Source: Termitomyces sp. T153
Taxonomy: Eukaryota > Basidiomycota > Agaricomycetes > Agaricales > Lyophyllaceae
NCBI GenBank assembly: GCA_018296165.2
Contig: JACKQL020000113.1
Coordinates: forward strand, 62,001-126,000
Direction of reading: 5' to 3'
Length of the DNA: 64,000 nt
The notes beneath the pieces were generated by a model, which was given only the letters and a program-made list of their open reading frames with translations, did no database searches and had not been told where the DNA came from. The translations under genes were made by a program, and so were the position numbers. Every line of letters begins with the position of its first letter. Within the stretch, counting starts at the first letter, position 1. This document shows, piece after piece, positions 1-10,673 of the stretch.

Positions 1-399
1 CGTTCACGACCCCACTTGTTGTGCTTTCTGAGCTTTCACTCAGAGGCAGCTGAGCCATCTGCACAGCTGCCTCTCCCCGCCAGAACCCGGTGTTCTAAGG
101 TTGCGCGGGAGAAGATATAAGGTTCGTTGAACCTCCCATGTTTAGCCCCCAAAGCTATCTTATCAAGTCCGCCTCACTTCAGTCTTCGCACGGCAATGAA
201 ATGGGCGACGACTGCGCAATTTCATCTCATGGCATCCTAGGCTGTCGAGAGGTGGAGCGATGTGGTGCAGTCAAGGCCGGCCAAATATTGATTCTGCACC
301 TGGTGAGTATACTCAATGCTGGTATTGAGCCTATCAAGATTGACAACTACAGGTCATCGGAAGTGCCAATGGTTACGGTTGGCCGCATGCAACACTGTG

Positions 400-527
400 T
401 TGACTTGAGGACGAGATTGCGCGGGCATCGGTGATTGAACGGATATGAGGATTTGATGATGAGTATGCAGGCGAGCATAAAAGAGAAAAGAACATATCAA
501 AGACATTCATGCTGTGATGTAAATTTT
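400..527 (-). pseudogene. Relic of a small membrane-protein family (copy 1)
   Basis: On the minus strand an ATG at 510 opens a short reading frame whose DNA closely matches the first exon of the gene at 3743-4263, with shared blocks around 420-475 and 505-527. The matching protein piece, with LIIKSSYPF followed by HRCPRN, is recovered only after changing frame, so a frameshift separates the start codon from the conserved part. I could not find the second half of the family protein downstream. This is read as a dead 5' fragment of a tandem duplicate. The function of the family is unknown. Confidence 0.5.
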
Positions 528-616
528 GAACCACATATCTATGCCTTATGCGTTATCCAAACGTTCGCTAGCAAGAAAATAAGCATTGATTTCATTATTA
601 CACACGTCGCCAAAGT

Positions 617-1888
617 CTACGTAGATTCTGAATTTCGAGATGACAACGATTTCGCAGCTTCGGCTACAACTGACCAACCACTCCATCCCTCTCGGTCCCC
701 AATAGACTTCCCTGTCACAAGACGAAAATCTGATCCTGATTGCACGCGATCGAGGATGGCCGCTGAAATGATGCCTGCCGCCATAGGAGCCCAGTTAGCT
801 GCAACACACTTATATCGGCCACAGCCAAAGGGCAGCGACTTGATCATCTCTTGATCCCGGGTCAATCGGTTAGAGTGGAATCGAAATGGTTCAAATACAT
901 CCGCATCCGCTCCCCAGATGCATCTGGATTGGAGGACACTTCCTATGTCTGCACACTCACGACGAAGAAGGGAGCCAAACAACTTGGCGGTGAGTTTGTC
1001 GAAGCTGAGAGGCAGAAAAGCTGGAAATGGATGGATTAGGGAGGCCCGAGCGATACGCTTAGATGGGGGATGGAGGCGCATGACTTCAGTTATAAACCAC
1101 TCTACCGAGGGATGAGTACCATCGAAGTGACGAAACTGATCCATTGTTGGCGAGCAGTGGAGTTCGGAGAATATGTATGAAAAATTCTGCGCATAAGCCA
1201 CGGAAGTAGCGATCACGCGCCACATTGTTTCCCATACTGGAATGACGAAATCGAGAGGATTCGGATATGCGATCTCGTCAGGAATGAGGCGGCGCAAATG
1301 ACGATTCAGCCGAGGTAAGAGATCTGCAGGAATGGGGTCAGGCTGCTTCGAGAGTGACCACAGCAGCGTGATGAGCATAGAGACAATATGGATATCCTCT
1401 GAGTCGAGTTCCCCCACTGATACGTCTATGCCCAAAATTGCAACGAGAGCAACACGCATCGTCACATCCTGGACAAAGATGTCGAAATCCTTCTCATCAG
1501 CATGAGATAACGCTTCCTCTACGGAATCGACGGCGATGTTCTGAAAGTGGACCCATCCACGCTCAGTGACGGATTTGAGGAGGAACATCGCACGACCAAC
1601 GAAGGCTGTGTGGATGTCAACTTCACAAGAGACGAAAGTGTTGGTCAAAGCGAAAGCTTTGATCAATCGTGCATTTGGGAGAGCGCGAGAGGTAAGAAGA
1701 TCACGACTACTTGCATTTGGAGGGTTTAGCAGATGTTGTAATGCTGGAAATGTCCGGTGGATTGAGGGTCTCTCAAGATGAAGAAGTATTAGGCGGCGCA
1801 TCATTAGGAATAGAAGGATGGCGAAGAGGGCTAGTAGGGAAGCAAATGCTGCGCCGATAATCTTCATCATGAGAGACTGGGGGATCAT
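617..1888 (-). CDS. Cytochrome P450-like protein, single exon
   Basis: A 423-residue open frame starts at ATG 1888 and has no intron. Residues 8-35 form a hydrophobic N-terminal anchor, as in ER-bound fungal P450s. The K-helix motif ExxR is present as EVMR (E268-R271) in RLHPP context, a PERF-like FEPFRF lies near 332-337, and the haem-ligand loop FGCGRYKC carries the expected cysteine at about 361. It would act as a haem monooxygenase; the substrate cannot be read from sequence. It is shorter than the usual 480-550 residues, and I do not find the I-helix AGxDT motif upstream of ExxR, so it may be a divergent or degraded P450. The single exon is unusual next to intron-rich neighbours. It is flanked by members of an unrelated small membrane-protein family. 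Confidence 0.75.
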   Translation of the reverse strand: MIPQSLMMKIIGAAFASLLALFAILLFLMMRRLILLHLERPSIHRTFPALQHLLNPPNASSRDLLTSRALPNARLIKAFALTNTFVSCEVDIHTAFVGRAMFLLKSVTERGWVHFQNIAVDSVEEALSHADEKDFDIFVQDVTMRVALVAILGIDVSVGELDSEDIHIVSMLITLLWSLSKQPDPIPADLLPRLNRHLRRLIPDEIAYPNPLDFVIPVWETMWRVIATSVAYAQNFSYIFSELHCSPTMDQFRHFDGTHPSVEWFITEVMRLHPPSKRIARASLIHPFPAFLPLSFDKLTAKLFGSLLRRECADIGSVLQSRCIWGADADVFEPFRFHSNRLTRDQEMIKSLPFGCGRYKCVAANWAPMAAGIISAAILDRVQSGSDFRLVTGKSIGDREGWSGWSVVAEAAKSLSSRNSEST

Positions 1889-3742
1889 GAGTTATGACAA
1901 GCCTTAAGTAGTTCTGACGTGCTATGCACATGGTATCTTGGCTCCGGATTTAGGATCAATGTACGAGTGAAGAATCAAAGAGTACAACTTCCAGCGCCCT
2001 ATAATTGAAAGCTAGATGCCCCCATCTAATCATTGTGTACTGCGGAATCTGGACATTCGGCTAAAAGCATGTGCGTTTGGTATTCTTGTCAGGAAAATAG
2101 CGCTGGTGGAGTCCGCCAAACCTTATCTGAATCGCGGTCTGTGCATCGTCTATGTCAGGAGTTCGGGCGAGTCAAGGACATCGATAATTTGCGGTGCATC
2201 ATGATTACGATACCCAGTTGAACTCGAGACATGTAGCGCGGCGGCCTTGATTTCAGATAGAAAATCTCCCTACCACAGTCGGGATGGCAGCAATAAAGGT
2301 ATATCATCGAATTGACGGGAGAAGGATATTATTGATCGGCACCTGTGGCAAAGACTAAAGCACAGCTGACAAGATAGACGCTCAAAAAGAGGAGATCGCC
2401 GAGGACAGTACAGAGCAATTCCGCCATTCCACGAACTGACAGAAATTTTGCAGATAGTGAATTTGGAGCTATCAGCTACCACCCTTTGCTCTGTGTCGTC
2501 AAATCTCGACAATAGACTCGGATATGTGGACGCCGAACGCATTGAACAGCATAAATGAGATCGGTCCAGACTCACAGAAGTACTAATGATATGGCCAAGC
2601 TGAAGCACATTTCTTTTTGTTCATACGTCAGCTGAGTGTTGTGTCGCTGAAGTCACTGCTCCCGTATGTGGTACAAGTCGAGCCCTCACTACACTTGCAG
2701 TCTTGTCGTATTTTGATGCGTGACGTGGCGTGACGAAGGACGATTGATGAACCGTCGAGACTCAAGACGTCCGCCGTACTGGATTTGACGCATCTAGCTT
2801 TTCAAGCGACCCCAGGATTACGTTCACCTTGGACCCATCACAAGATATCTTGTGTCACCGTTAGCGATGAAAATATTAGATTGTGATACTTATTGGATAA
2901 TCCAGTCACGCTTTGAACAAGAAGGCCAAGTTTTTTTCCCACAGTCTCTTCTCTTGAGTCCTAATCCTACGGCTATTTTGTGCCAAAGTAGCGCATATAT
3001 CAACTTTCTGGACATCTGAGTGCTCGTTTATTATCGTCACCGCTTCCTTTCGGTATGCCCCCTGCAAGGAGCAGAGCCGATAATTAACATACCTCGTTCA
3101 TCGTGGCCTAAGTCTGGTGTGGGCTTCATTATTGGTATGTCTCATCGTACAGCTCCTTAGTTTGAACTGTAATGCTGCTTATCCCAGAACGTTGAGTATA
3201 TCTTGCCTCTTCGAATATTGCTATCGGAGTACGAGCAATCGAAAAAGTCAGCCTTCTTGTCCAAAGGTAAATGAGCAAAGCTCGTTGGGCACTGAGAGTT
3301 TGCAAGGCTGGAGGTGCTTCGGAGGGAATGATGTTGTGTGTGGGACTCGGGCTCTCGTGAGAGCCATCCACCCTATACTCATCAAACTCGGTCAATTCCT
3401 CCTGGCCTTGAGGGTTGTTTGCCGAGTAGCAAAATATATTACAGTGTCACCGAAACCAGTTTGAGGAGAAAGATATGACAGTAGTAAGTAATAGTAGGTA
3501 AGACTGCTGACACTACCTCGGCAAGCGCTCGCTCGAAATGGTGAATAGGTATTGTAGTTATGTTGGACACAGCAATCAATTGAATATGAAATAAAAAGAC
3601 ATTGTCGCTGACAATGATACACATTCTTTCTCTTTTTCTTCTTGATATCCCGGTATACTTACGTGTCCAAGAGTCCAACATTCCTTATAACCTAGATTGG
3701 CCCGGATTGTGTGCGCACCGGTGGCACCCAGCTTCGTGGAGG
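1889..3742. other. Intergenic stretch, no gene supported
   Basis: Short open frames occur on both strands (for example 2270-2608 minus and 3117-3464 plus), but none has a recognisable motif, a convincing exon chain or a resemblance to its neighbours. I see no tRNA, tandem array or transposon end here. Confidence 0.5.
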
Positions 3743-4263
3743 TTAATGACTAAGTTGTTCGAGGTCACTGCGGTAAAGTGGTAATGTAGGCGAGTCATGA
3801 AGACGGATGATTGAGCGTGGTTGCTGAATTTCAAATTCAGATGTGACATCAATATTGAAATCAAAGACGTCGGTTAATGACGGTGATGAGTCGGATGTTG
3901 TGAAGAAGGTGGCAAGGACAGTGATGGTGGACGAACTTGTGACGATGATAAAGATCGTGGTATAAATTACTGTGAGGACCCAGTCCTTCAGGTTGAATCC
4001 AGAGTCGAATGTTTGACCATCGCCGACATTCCAGGAAGGGCCGAATACTAGGGAATGCAGCGCCGCATGTGTGATGATTCGGAGCCCAGCTGTCAACATT
4101 TTGCAGACTTTCTCTGATGATACACGTAGTCAGCACTGATAGTCACAGAAAGCAAGGATTGCATACCGCTGCGGGGGAATCGGTGACTGAATGGATATGA
4201 GGATTTAATGATGAGAACGAGGGCGAGCATAAAAGCTATGAGACATATGGCATAGATATCCAT
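3743..4263 (-). CDS. Small membrane protein, local family copy 2
   Basis: Two exons on the minus strand, 4167-4263 and 3743-4113, joined across a GTATGC...CAG intron (4114-4166) with a TGCTGAC branch site. They give 155 residues. The start ATG 4263 opens directly into a hydrophobic signal or anchor segment (residues 3-20), and a second hydrophobic stretch lies in exon 2 (around VIYTTIFIIVTSSSTITVL). It shares RxxTHAAL, a D/N-W-x-L-T-x-x-Y segment and a late acidic block with the gene at 6185-6739, and its first exon matches the relic at 400-527. I do not recognise the family. It looks like a lineage-specific membrane or secreted protein. Confidence 0.5.
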
Positions 4264-6184
4264 GTTGTGTAGAGTGAATTTTGAACGAAGGATCAAGCCC
4301 TAGGTCTGAATCTTTATATACAGACAGGTAAAAAATGAATTTTCATTTAGCTGCCGTTTTTGTATTTGAAAACTATCAAAGCTTGGGCGAATCCTATATA
4401 TGTCCGGACCCTATACTCCGAATCTCAGGGATTCTCTATTAAACACCAAAGATGTTGCGGGAACTTGGAAGGTCCTCGATACGGCCAATGCCCGAATGAC
4501 AAAGGTGGAGGCTATGACTTCGTTCTGACCTTTCATCAAGCGCCGCTGCGCAAAAGGGAAGTAGCTCAGTTCTAGATGTGCGTAAAGATGACAACCGGCG
4601 CAGTCTTCCAAACGGCATGTAAGGACTGTTACTTTGTTTCTGAGTCATGCAAATTTGGTGTGGGAGACAGGACGGACTTGAGAACTTGGGAACCCAAAAA
4701 CACAAGAAATGAAAGCCGATGATCGATCCCCCAAGAAGTATGCGACAGGATGTAGAAGAGAGTCAGAGAATTTGGGTTTATATGTTCTCGAAGATGACTG
4801 CAAGCTTTAACGCCGATAGGAGGACCTCGCCTCAATTTAGGATGAGAGGGTCCAGCTGTGAACGGATATTAATGAGAGTTCGAGAGAACCGGGATACATA
4901 AAAAGACATCGAATTAGCTGGAGTTCAGCCGGTTGGCTACCGTGATTACGAGTTAACAACTGAAACGGGTCAAATGCCCAACGGAGTTGCAAGGGATGCA
5001 AAGGAGGAAATATACTGAATGTTTGCTATTTGGAAGCGATTTTCGCGGAAGAATTGACGCAGAGATACCTTGACATCCTTTCACTGCCTAAGGGGAGTGT
5101 TCCGAGTCGGTACAAGCGCGCATACATCCAATCATCATTTACGTTGAGATGCGTGTAAAACGTCTTGACAGAGCATCCTGACATGTGAACTTTTAGCTTG
5201 GTAGGAAAAGAAAGAATCGTATGGAACACTCGCGGACTTGATTTGTGGATATCTATAGACGACGAGCAACGACAAATCAAAGCACCTGTGAACGCAAAAA
5301 ACAACGCAGAAGTCTGTACGTCTGTCAAAGCTCGAATCAGAGGAGGGAAACTATGTCTCTCTTGGTTACTTTCAACCTGTACGCTTGTCGTGCGACGACA
5401 CTCAAACCGATTCATAGATAAACGTTAACGCGTAGTTTAGCCCAGAATTCGGCGCATCAAACTCTCAAGCCAAATGAGTTGTTCTTTGGCCATGGCCGAG
5501 ACAATATTAGGGCGACAATACTCAAGCAGAGCATTCGCTGTGAAGACACAGCACATGTACATACTGAATACGGTCGGCATCTTCATGAGTGCCTCACTAA
5601 TACACAGCTTCGCTTCGAAAGGAAGGTCGTGTAAAGGTATATACGAATGACGACTAGCTTTCGAAGTGTACTTGACGCAAAAGACTCGGTTCAAGGTTTG
5701 GGTGAGAAAGATCTGTGGGTAAAACACGAGGCGTCCGCATGGTTTGATCGCGGGCCGACCTTCGTAACTGCGCACAATCTCTCCTAAACTGCGCACAATC
5801 TCTCCCAAGCCATTTCTTCGAAGTTCTTGGCGCTATTCTCACTTTCACAACCTTGTGAACAAAATGCCATCATGTGAAAGATCTATCTGTATCGGGGAAG
5901 TACTAGAACCAGCTCTCTTAAAGTTCATCATCATGGTGTAGACTCTCCCAAAAAATCATTCGATTCACAGCCTAGCTCGAGGTACAATCAGGATAGATAC
6001 AAACAGATTCAAAAGGTAAATGCTCCGAAACACAATGAAGACCAGTCCATCTTTTCTTTACTTTCTTTACTATTTCTGTCTTGCCGAAGTCGGGGGAAAT
6101 TTAGAATCGGGGGAAAAGGAGTATCGAGAGGGGACCAAGGCGGGTCTGGTGAGTGACAAATAAGCTCTCTTGACTGCTGACTTA
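4264..6184. other. Intergenic stretch, no gene supported
   Basis: Several short frames exist, such as 5026-5415 and 5437-5808 on the minus strand. The second contains a short direct duplication near 5768-5808 that encodes a repeated GEIVRS. None matches a family I recognise, and I could not assemble a multi-exon gene. Confidence 0.45.
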
Positions 6185-6739
6185 TCAATGGATTGTCTGA
6201 CGACGTCGAGTGGGTAGACGGGCAGGTGGCGGTGGCGGTAAGTGCCGCAACTCGTATTCGACATCAATACTGACTGTCAAGTCATTTGAGGGATCTGCGA
6301 TGAACGCCAAATCATTCAAGATGGGCTCAATGGATGCGCGGGTCGCAAGCGGAGTAATTATGAGGATATACACTGTCGTGAGCATCCAGTTTCTGAAGAT
6401 GATTATATTTGGCTGATTGTTTCCCATGCTATGTGTAGTAGTGAGCAACGCTGCATGGGTGGTGGCTCGTGCAAAGATGCGAGCGAAAGCCGTAAATGAA
6501 GAACGGCTTGGGAGTGGGGATGATGACACACGAACCAACCGCCCCCTCACGCATTCTCCGAGTCTTGTGCGTGAAGGGGCGGTTGGTCCGCGTATCGTGG
6601 CGGGCGGCGGGAGAATGGATTGGGAATGATTGCCACGACAGAGGTGGCTATAAACGAATGATTGACTTGCATACGAAAAGACGAGTATGACGGCTAACGA
6701 AAGAGAGAGTACGCCTTTGATAATGATGTCCATGTCCAT
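6185..6739 (-). CDS. Small membrane protein, local family copy 3
   Basis: A single 184-residue frame starts at ATG 6739 (a second ATG two codons in is also possible). A hydrophobic N-terminal segment occupies about residues 8-30. The C-terminal half aligns by eye with the gene at 3743-4263: RATTHAAL, NWMLTTVYILI, then the acidic VSIDVEYEL block. Between these parts lies about 60 residues of Arg/Ser/Pro-rich sequence with no counterpart in copy 2, and this insert contains a strong inverted repeat at 6532-6593. The C terminus is Pro/Arg-rich. An intron within the insert is possible, so the true protein could be shorter. Function unknown. Confidence 0.45.
   Translation of the reverse strand: MDMDIIIKGVLSLSLAVILVFSYASQSFVYSHLCRGNHSQSILPPPATIRGPTAPSRTRLGECVRGRLVRVSSSPLPSRSSFTAFARIFARATTHAALLTTTHSMGNNQPNIIIFRNWMLTTVYILIITPLATRASIEPILNDLAFIADPSNDLTVSIDVEYELRHLPPPPPARLPTRRRQTIH
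6532..6593. repeat. Inverted repeat with 18-19 bp arms inside copy 3
   Basis: The arms read ACCAACCGCCCC-TCACGC and the complementary GCGTGA-GGGGCGGTTGGT with one or two mismatches, around a loop of roughly 20 bases. It falls in the part of the 6185-6739 gene that has no counterpart in the related gene at 3743-4263. It may be a small palindromic insertion or a hairpin-forming element. Confidence 0.7.
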
Positions 6740-7530
6740 GTTGTGTAGGAACCTCTGGTCAAGTCAACGAATCTATGGCTCATGACCTTATATACGGTAC
6801 AGCGGATTCATAAAATTTGTCAGTCTCGTGAGAGTTACACGATGTAATGCGGATAAAATTTTGAATGTGGGCCTTGTAGGGAAAAGAAAACTCGCGCTTC
6901 TACATCTTCCAATCTTCCCTGAGCTTCGTAGAAAAGCTGTCTTTCATCACTTCTGAGTATTTGGATGGCCACGGATCGATAAGCACTTGCCGAGAAGCGT
7001 GATATGGCGATTGCCAGAGCTCCATGATCGCTTGTCATTTGGAGCAAGATCATACAGCCAAGAGTAGATAAAAAGGAGTGTGGTTACATACAGTGCGCAG
7101 CGACTGATGAGTTCTGACAGTTAATCCGATTATGACAAAAGATCAGGGTTCTTTGCTTCAAAGCTAGGCTTGAGACGCAGTTGCTCATCTTCGTGTATGG
7201 ATATCCGTTTATGACTGGTAATGAGTAGTGTAGAACAATAGAAGGTAGCTTACCAGAACGACGGAAAACGAGGAGCCCTTATCCCTTCAACATTCTTGAA
7301 AGCCTTGGATCGTGTCTTGCGTAGCTGAGCTATGCATGTCTAGTCCTCAGCGGCCTAGAGCCCGTATCAAGGACTATGAGGGCATTCTTCCGAAGTCGAA
7401 TGTCTTCTTCCAAAATGAATTCACACATTCTACGCATCATCGTCGACAGAGCGAAAATATTAGGGCGAGGCGACGGAGAGCATTATTATTAGGTCGATGA
7501 ATGAATATAGTAATTTCGTCGAAGAGCAGA
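6740..7530. other. Intergenic stretch, no gene supported
   Basis: Only short frames without motifs (for example 6835-7053 minus). Nothing recognisable was found on either strand. Confidence 0.5.
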
Positions 7531-7903
7531 CTACCGCTTTCTCTGGGTTCTCCTACTGTCAGCTAGGGAGATTAAAAGTCAGATTACGTCGCAAGTCGAG
7601 CCGAAGATTCAACGTACCCTCTGTCTTCGCCTTCTTCGGTGCACCCTTCCCTCTCTTCTTCCTGTCCTCGATATCTTGCAATCTCTGCTCCTCATCCTCA
7701 TCCACAAGCTCAAGTTCAGGATACTTCCGCGCCAATTGCGCAATGTTGATGACGGGTGGATAGTATTTGAGCATAGACGGTCCGCGAAGACGTGCGCGTA
7801 GGTACTTGGCTCCAGTCCTCATGCTAGTTGGGTTATATGATGTTTGGAAGACGGCGCAGCGCAGGCGTGTGAGCGCCTTTAGTTGTGATGGTAAAGCTGC
7901 CAT
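7531..7903 (-). CDS. Mitochondrial small-subunit ribosomal protein mS33 (MRP-S33 family)
   Basis: Two exons, 7618-7903 and 7531-7562, joined across a GTACGT...CTAG intron (7563-7617), encode 105 residues from ATG 7903. The family signature is clear: NPTSMRTGAKYLRARLRG followed by PSMLKYYPP near residues 24-50, then an acidic segment and a Lys/Arg-rich tail (GKGAPKKAKTEADSRRTQ). In yeast the homologue is Rsm27, a component of the mitochondrial 37S subunit, and the size fits. Without splicing the frame would run into an unrelated tail, so the short terminal exon is inferred from phase and splice sites. The gene is divergent from the SUV3 helicase with start codons 156 bp apart. Confidence 0.88.
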
Positions 7904-8059
7904 TGCAGTAGGCAGGCTGAGTCGTCGTCGGACTCAATGACCAAGTGACTGACAATTTCGGTAAAATGGAATGACCGTGACAAAGGCGTGTAACTGAAAC
8001 ACAAGTAAACATGTGCCGAAATTTTGAAATCGACTACTCTGTACGAGTTATGCCACGGT
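7904..8059. promoter_or_regulatory. Shared divergent promoter of mS33 and SUV3
   Basis: Only 156 bp separate the two start codons, so both nuclear genes for mitochondrial proteins must draw their core promoters from this gap or from each other's 5' ends. I see no clear TATA box. An ATG at 8011, out of frame with SUV3, would open an overlapping upstream frame if transcription begins before it. Confidence 0.5.
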
Positions 8060-10673
8060 ATGCGTCCGCCGTCCCTTCTATCCTATTGTCAATGCCGACA
8101 CACACTACTTAAACCCTCCTCAGAGCCTTGGATAACTCTTGTAAACCTTTCGTTCCGACGACACCGAAGTGGTGGAAACTCAAAAAACAATAAATGGTCC
8201 AACAAATCTGAAGAAAGATGGAGACTGACCAACAATTCTGAAGAAAGATGGAGGCGACCGACCAACAATTCTGAAGAAAGATGGGGACGACCGACCAACA
8301 ATTCTGAAGAAAGATGGAGACGACCGACCAACAATCCTGAAGAAAGATGGAAACGACCGACCAACAATTCTGAAGAAAGATGGAGACCGACCAATCCTCG
8401 AACCCCCTTTCCCAATGCCAGGCGCCCCAGTCCTCTTGTATATGATATCCCAAAGATTGATCCAAATAATATACCCGCCTTTTTCGAGGTACATGTGAAG
8501 CAGTGGTCTCGTCAACGATCGCTCCCTTCTCGTCTCCTGTCGTTCGGCATTCAAAAGGACGAAATCAAACCTCTGCTTGATGCCTTCGTCCACGCAGTAA
8601 CGGCAGGCGAACTTTCAACTTCCGAGGGACACCATACATATGTCCTCAGTCGCTTCACACATCACCTAGACGACGGGGACCCATTACACGCCATCGACGC
8701 CATATACACCACTATACTTTACACCTGGGCTTCGGAGACCGCCCACTCTGAGCGTCTTCGCTCCGCGGGCATTTCTCAAAGTACCATCAACAGAATCCGG
8801 GCTCTTGCAGAGGCAGGTGACCGCTTGTTCCCTGCTGAAGAGTTTCCCGATGCCAGGAAATTTCACCGCAAAATTATCATGCATGTTGGACCGACGAATA
8901 GTGGGAAGACGCACAATGCATTGAGAGCACTTGCGGCTGCAGCAACGGGGGTATACGCCGGACCATTGCGGTTACTTGCTCACGAGATTTGGGAGCGTCT
9001 CAATCTTGGTCAGATCGTGCCACAAGGCGTCGATGAGGAGCCACCGAAAATGACCACGGTAGAAACTGACACGGCGCCTGACGTGGCTACGGCAAGCAGG
9101 CCAACAAATCCGAAATACGTTAGGCCGTGCAACATGCGTACGGGAGAGGAGCAGAGGATCGTTGATGAGTATGCTCCGCTTACATCGTGCACCGTGGAGA
9201 TGCTGGGTCTACGCAAGGAATACGATGTTGCTGTTATTGACGAGATCCAGATGCTTAACGATCCCGACCGTGGAGGTGCCTGGACGATAGCGTTGCTGGG
9301 TGTTTGTGCAAAGGAGGTGCACCTTTGTGGCGAAGAGACGGCTGTACCTGTTGTCGAGGCTCTGTTGAGGGACACCGGCGATGAAATCATCATCAACCGA
9401 TATCAGCGACTCTCGCCGTTGTATGTGCAAGAGGAATCCCTGAACGGAGACTGGAGTCGAGTAAAGAAAGGGGATTGCGTCGTTACTTTCGCTCGGAGCA
9501 ACATATTCAAAGTGAAAAGCGCAATTGAGGCTCAGACTCCCTTGCGTTGCGCTGTTGTATACGGACGTCTCCCGCCTGAAATCCGCAGCGAGCAAGCAGC
9601 CCTTTTCAATGACCCAAACAGTGGGTACGATGTTTTAATAGGCAGTGATGCGATAGGGATGGGTCTTAATCTGTACGTTCGCTATGCTTAACCTAACTAT
9701 TATCCCTCATTCTCGTTGCAGAAAGATTAGGCGCGTCATTTTTGAAGCTACATCAAAATACCACGGGACACGAGACGCACCACTTTCTATCTCTCAAACG
9801 AAGCAAATCGCTGGTCGCGCAGGCCGATATGGTCTTCATGGAAACGATCAGCCCGGTGGTTATGTCACAGCCCTCCTACCCGATGACATTTCACACATCC
9901 AGAAAGCCGTCGATGCAATTCCAACGCCACTAAAAACCGCACGTATCGGCATCAGCTCCACCTCCTTCTTTGCATTCTCCCTTGCACTTCCGCCCAACTC
10001 ATCGACAAAGACCATTCTCAGCGCCTATTACTACATCTCACGTATCCCTGCTATCTTACGCCAGCAGAAGATAAATCTCAAATATGTTGAGCCTCTATGT
10101 AATTTCATAGACGCGCGTATGGCAAACATGCCTGCTAGGGATACGATAATGTTTCTTTTGGCTCCCATCCCGCTCCGCGACGTCGCCGCACTCGAGGTCG
10201 TTCAAAAGTTTTTGAGAGCGTACCAGGACGAAATGTCTGTTGATCTCTGGGAACACCTGGAAGGTTCCTCGTTAGTAGCAGCCCTGGACGGAGTCGAGCG
10301 TCTGCATGCTGAAGACAATACCGAAAGCGTGACTTCTGTGATGATTGCGCAACTCGAGTCGCTACACAGGGCTGTGATGATATACATGTGGATGACCTTC
10401 CGTCGACCGATGGCATGGCACTGTGTTAAGGAAGTTGCAGTGTTGAAGCTCCGGTTAGAGAAAGCATTGGATTGGGGGCTGCGGGCGTTAACCAAATTGC
10501 AGCCAGGAAAGGATTGGGAGAGGTATGTTAAGGACCATCGGGAAAAGGCGAAGGGAGCCGTGATTTATACGCGGCAACGTTCGGCTCTCGAGAAGTACCT
10601 CGATTTGGCCCAGGCAGAATCTGTCGCCGCTCCAATTGATGGAGCGAGCGCGACTGAACCGTGTCGGCATTAG
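8060..10673 (+). CDS. SUV3: ATP-dependent RNA helicase SUV3, mitochondrial
   Basis: Exons 8060-9672 and 9722-10673, split by a 49-nt intron, encode 854 residues. The start is the first in-frame ATG and gives an N terminus rich in Arg, Ser and Leu with few acidic residues, fitting a mitochondrial presequence. After a tandem repeat (about residues 48-112) comes the helicase core: Walker A GPTNSGKT near 277, the DExH-type box DEIQ near 394, the GSDAIGMGLNL motif at the exon junction, and QIAGRAGRYG in exon 2, all typical of Suv3. The family unwinds RNA in the mitochondrial matrix and in fungi works with the Dss1 exoribonuclease as the degradosome. The C-terminal region after the core contains the expected SUV3-type extension. 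The gene is divergent from mS33. Confidence 0.93.
8201..8394 (+). repeat. In-frame 33-bp tandem repeat in SUV3
   Basis: About six copies of an 11-codon unit, consensus NNSEERWRRPT, with first and last units shortened by codons. Differences between copies are mostly single substitutions (for example S to P, R to G, R to K), which suggests recent expansion. The unit length is a multiple of three, so copy changes keep the SUV3 frame open. Confidence 0.95.

Noticed and set aside
3117..3681. Short frames on both strands with hydrophobic leaders
   Set aside because: None can be extended through splice sites into a recognisable protein, and they conflict with one another.
8089..8593. Long antisense open frames across the SUV3 repeat
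   Set aside because: They are produced by the 33-bp repeat, whose composition keeps several frames open. They have no motifs outside the repeat and lie opposite a clear helicase gene.
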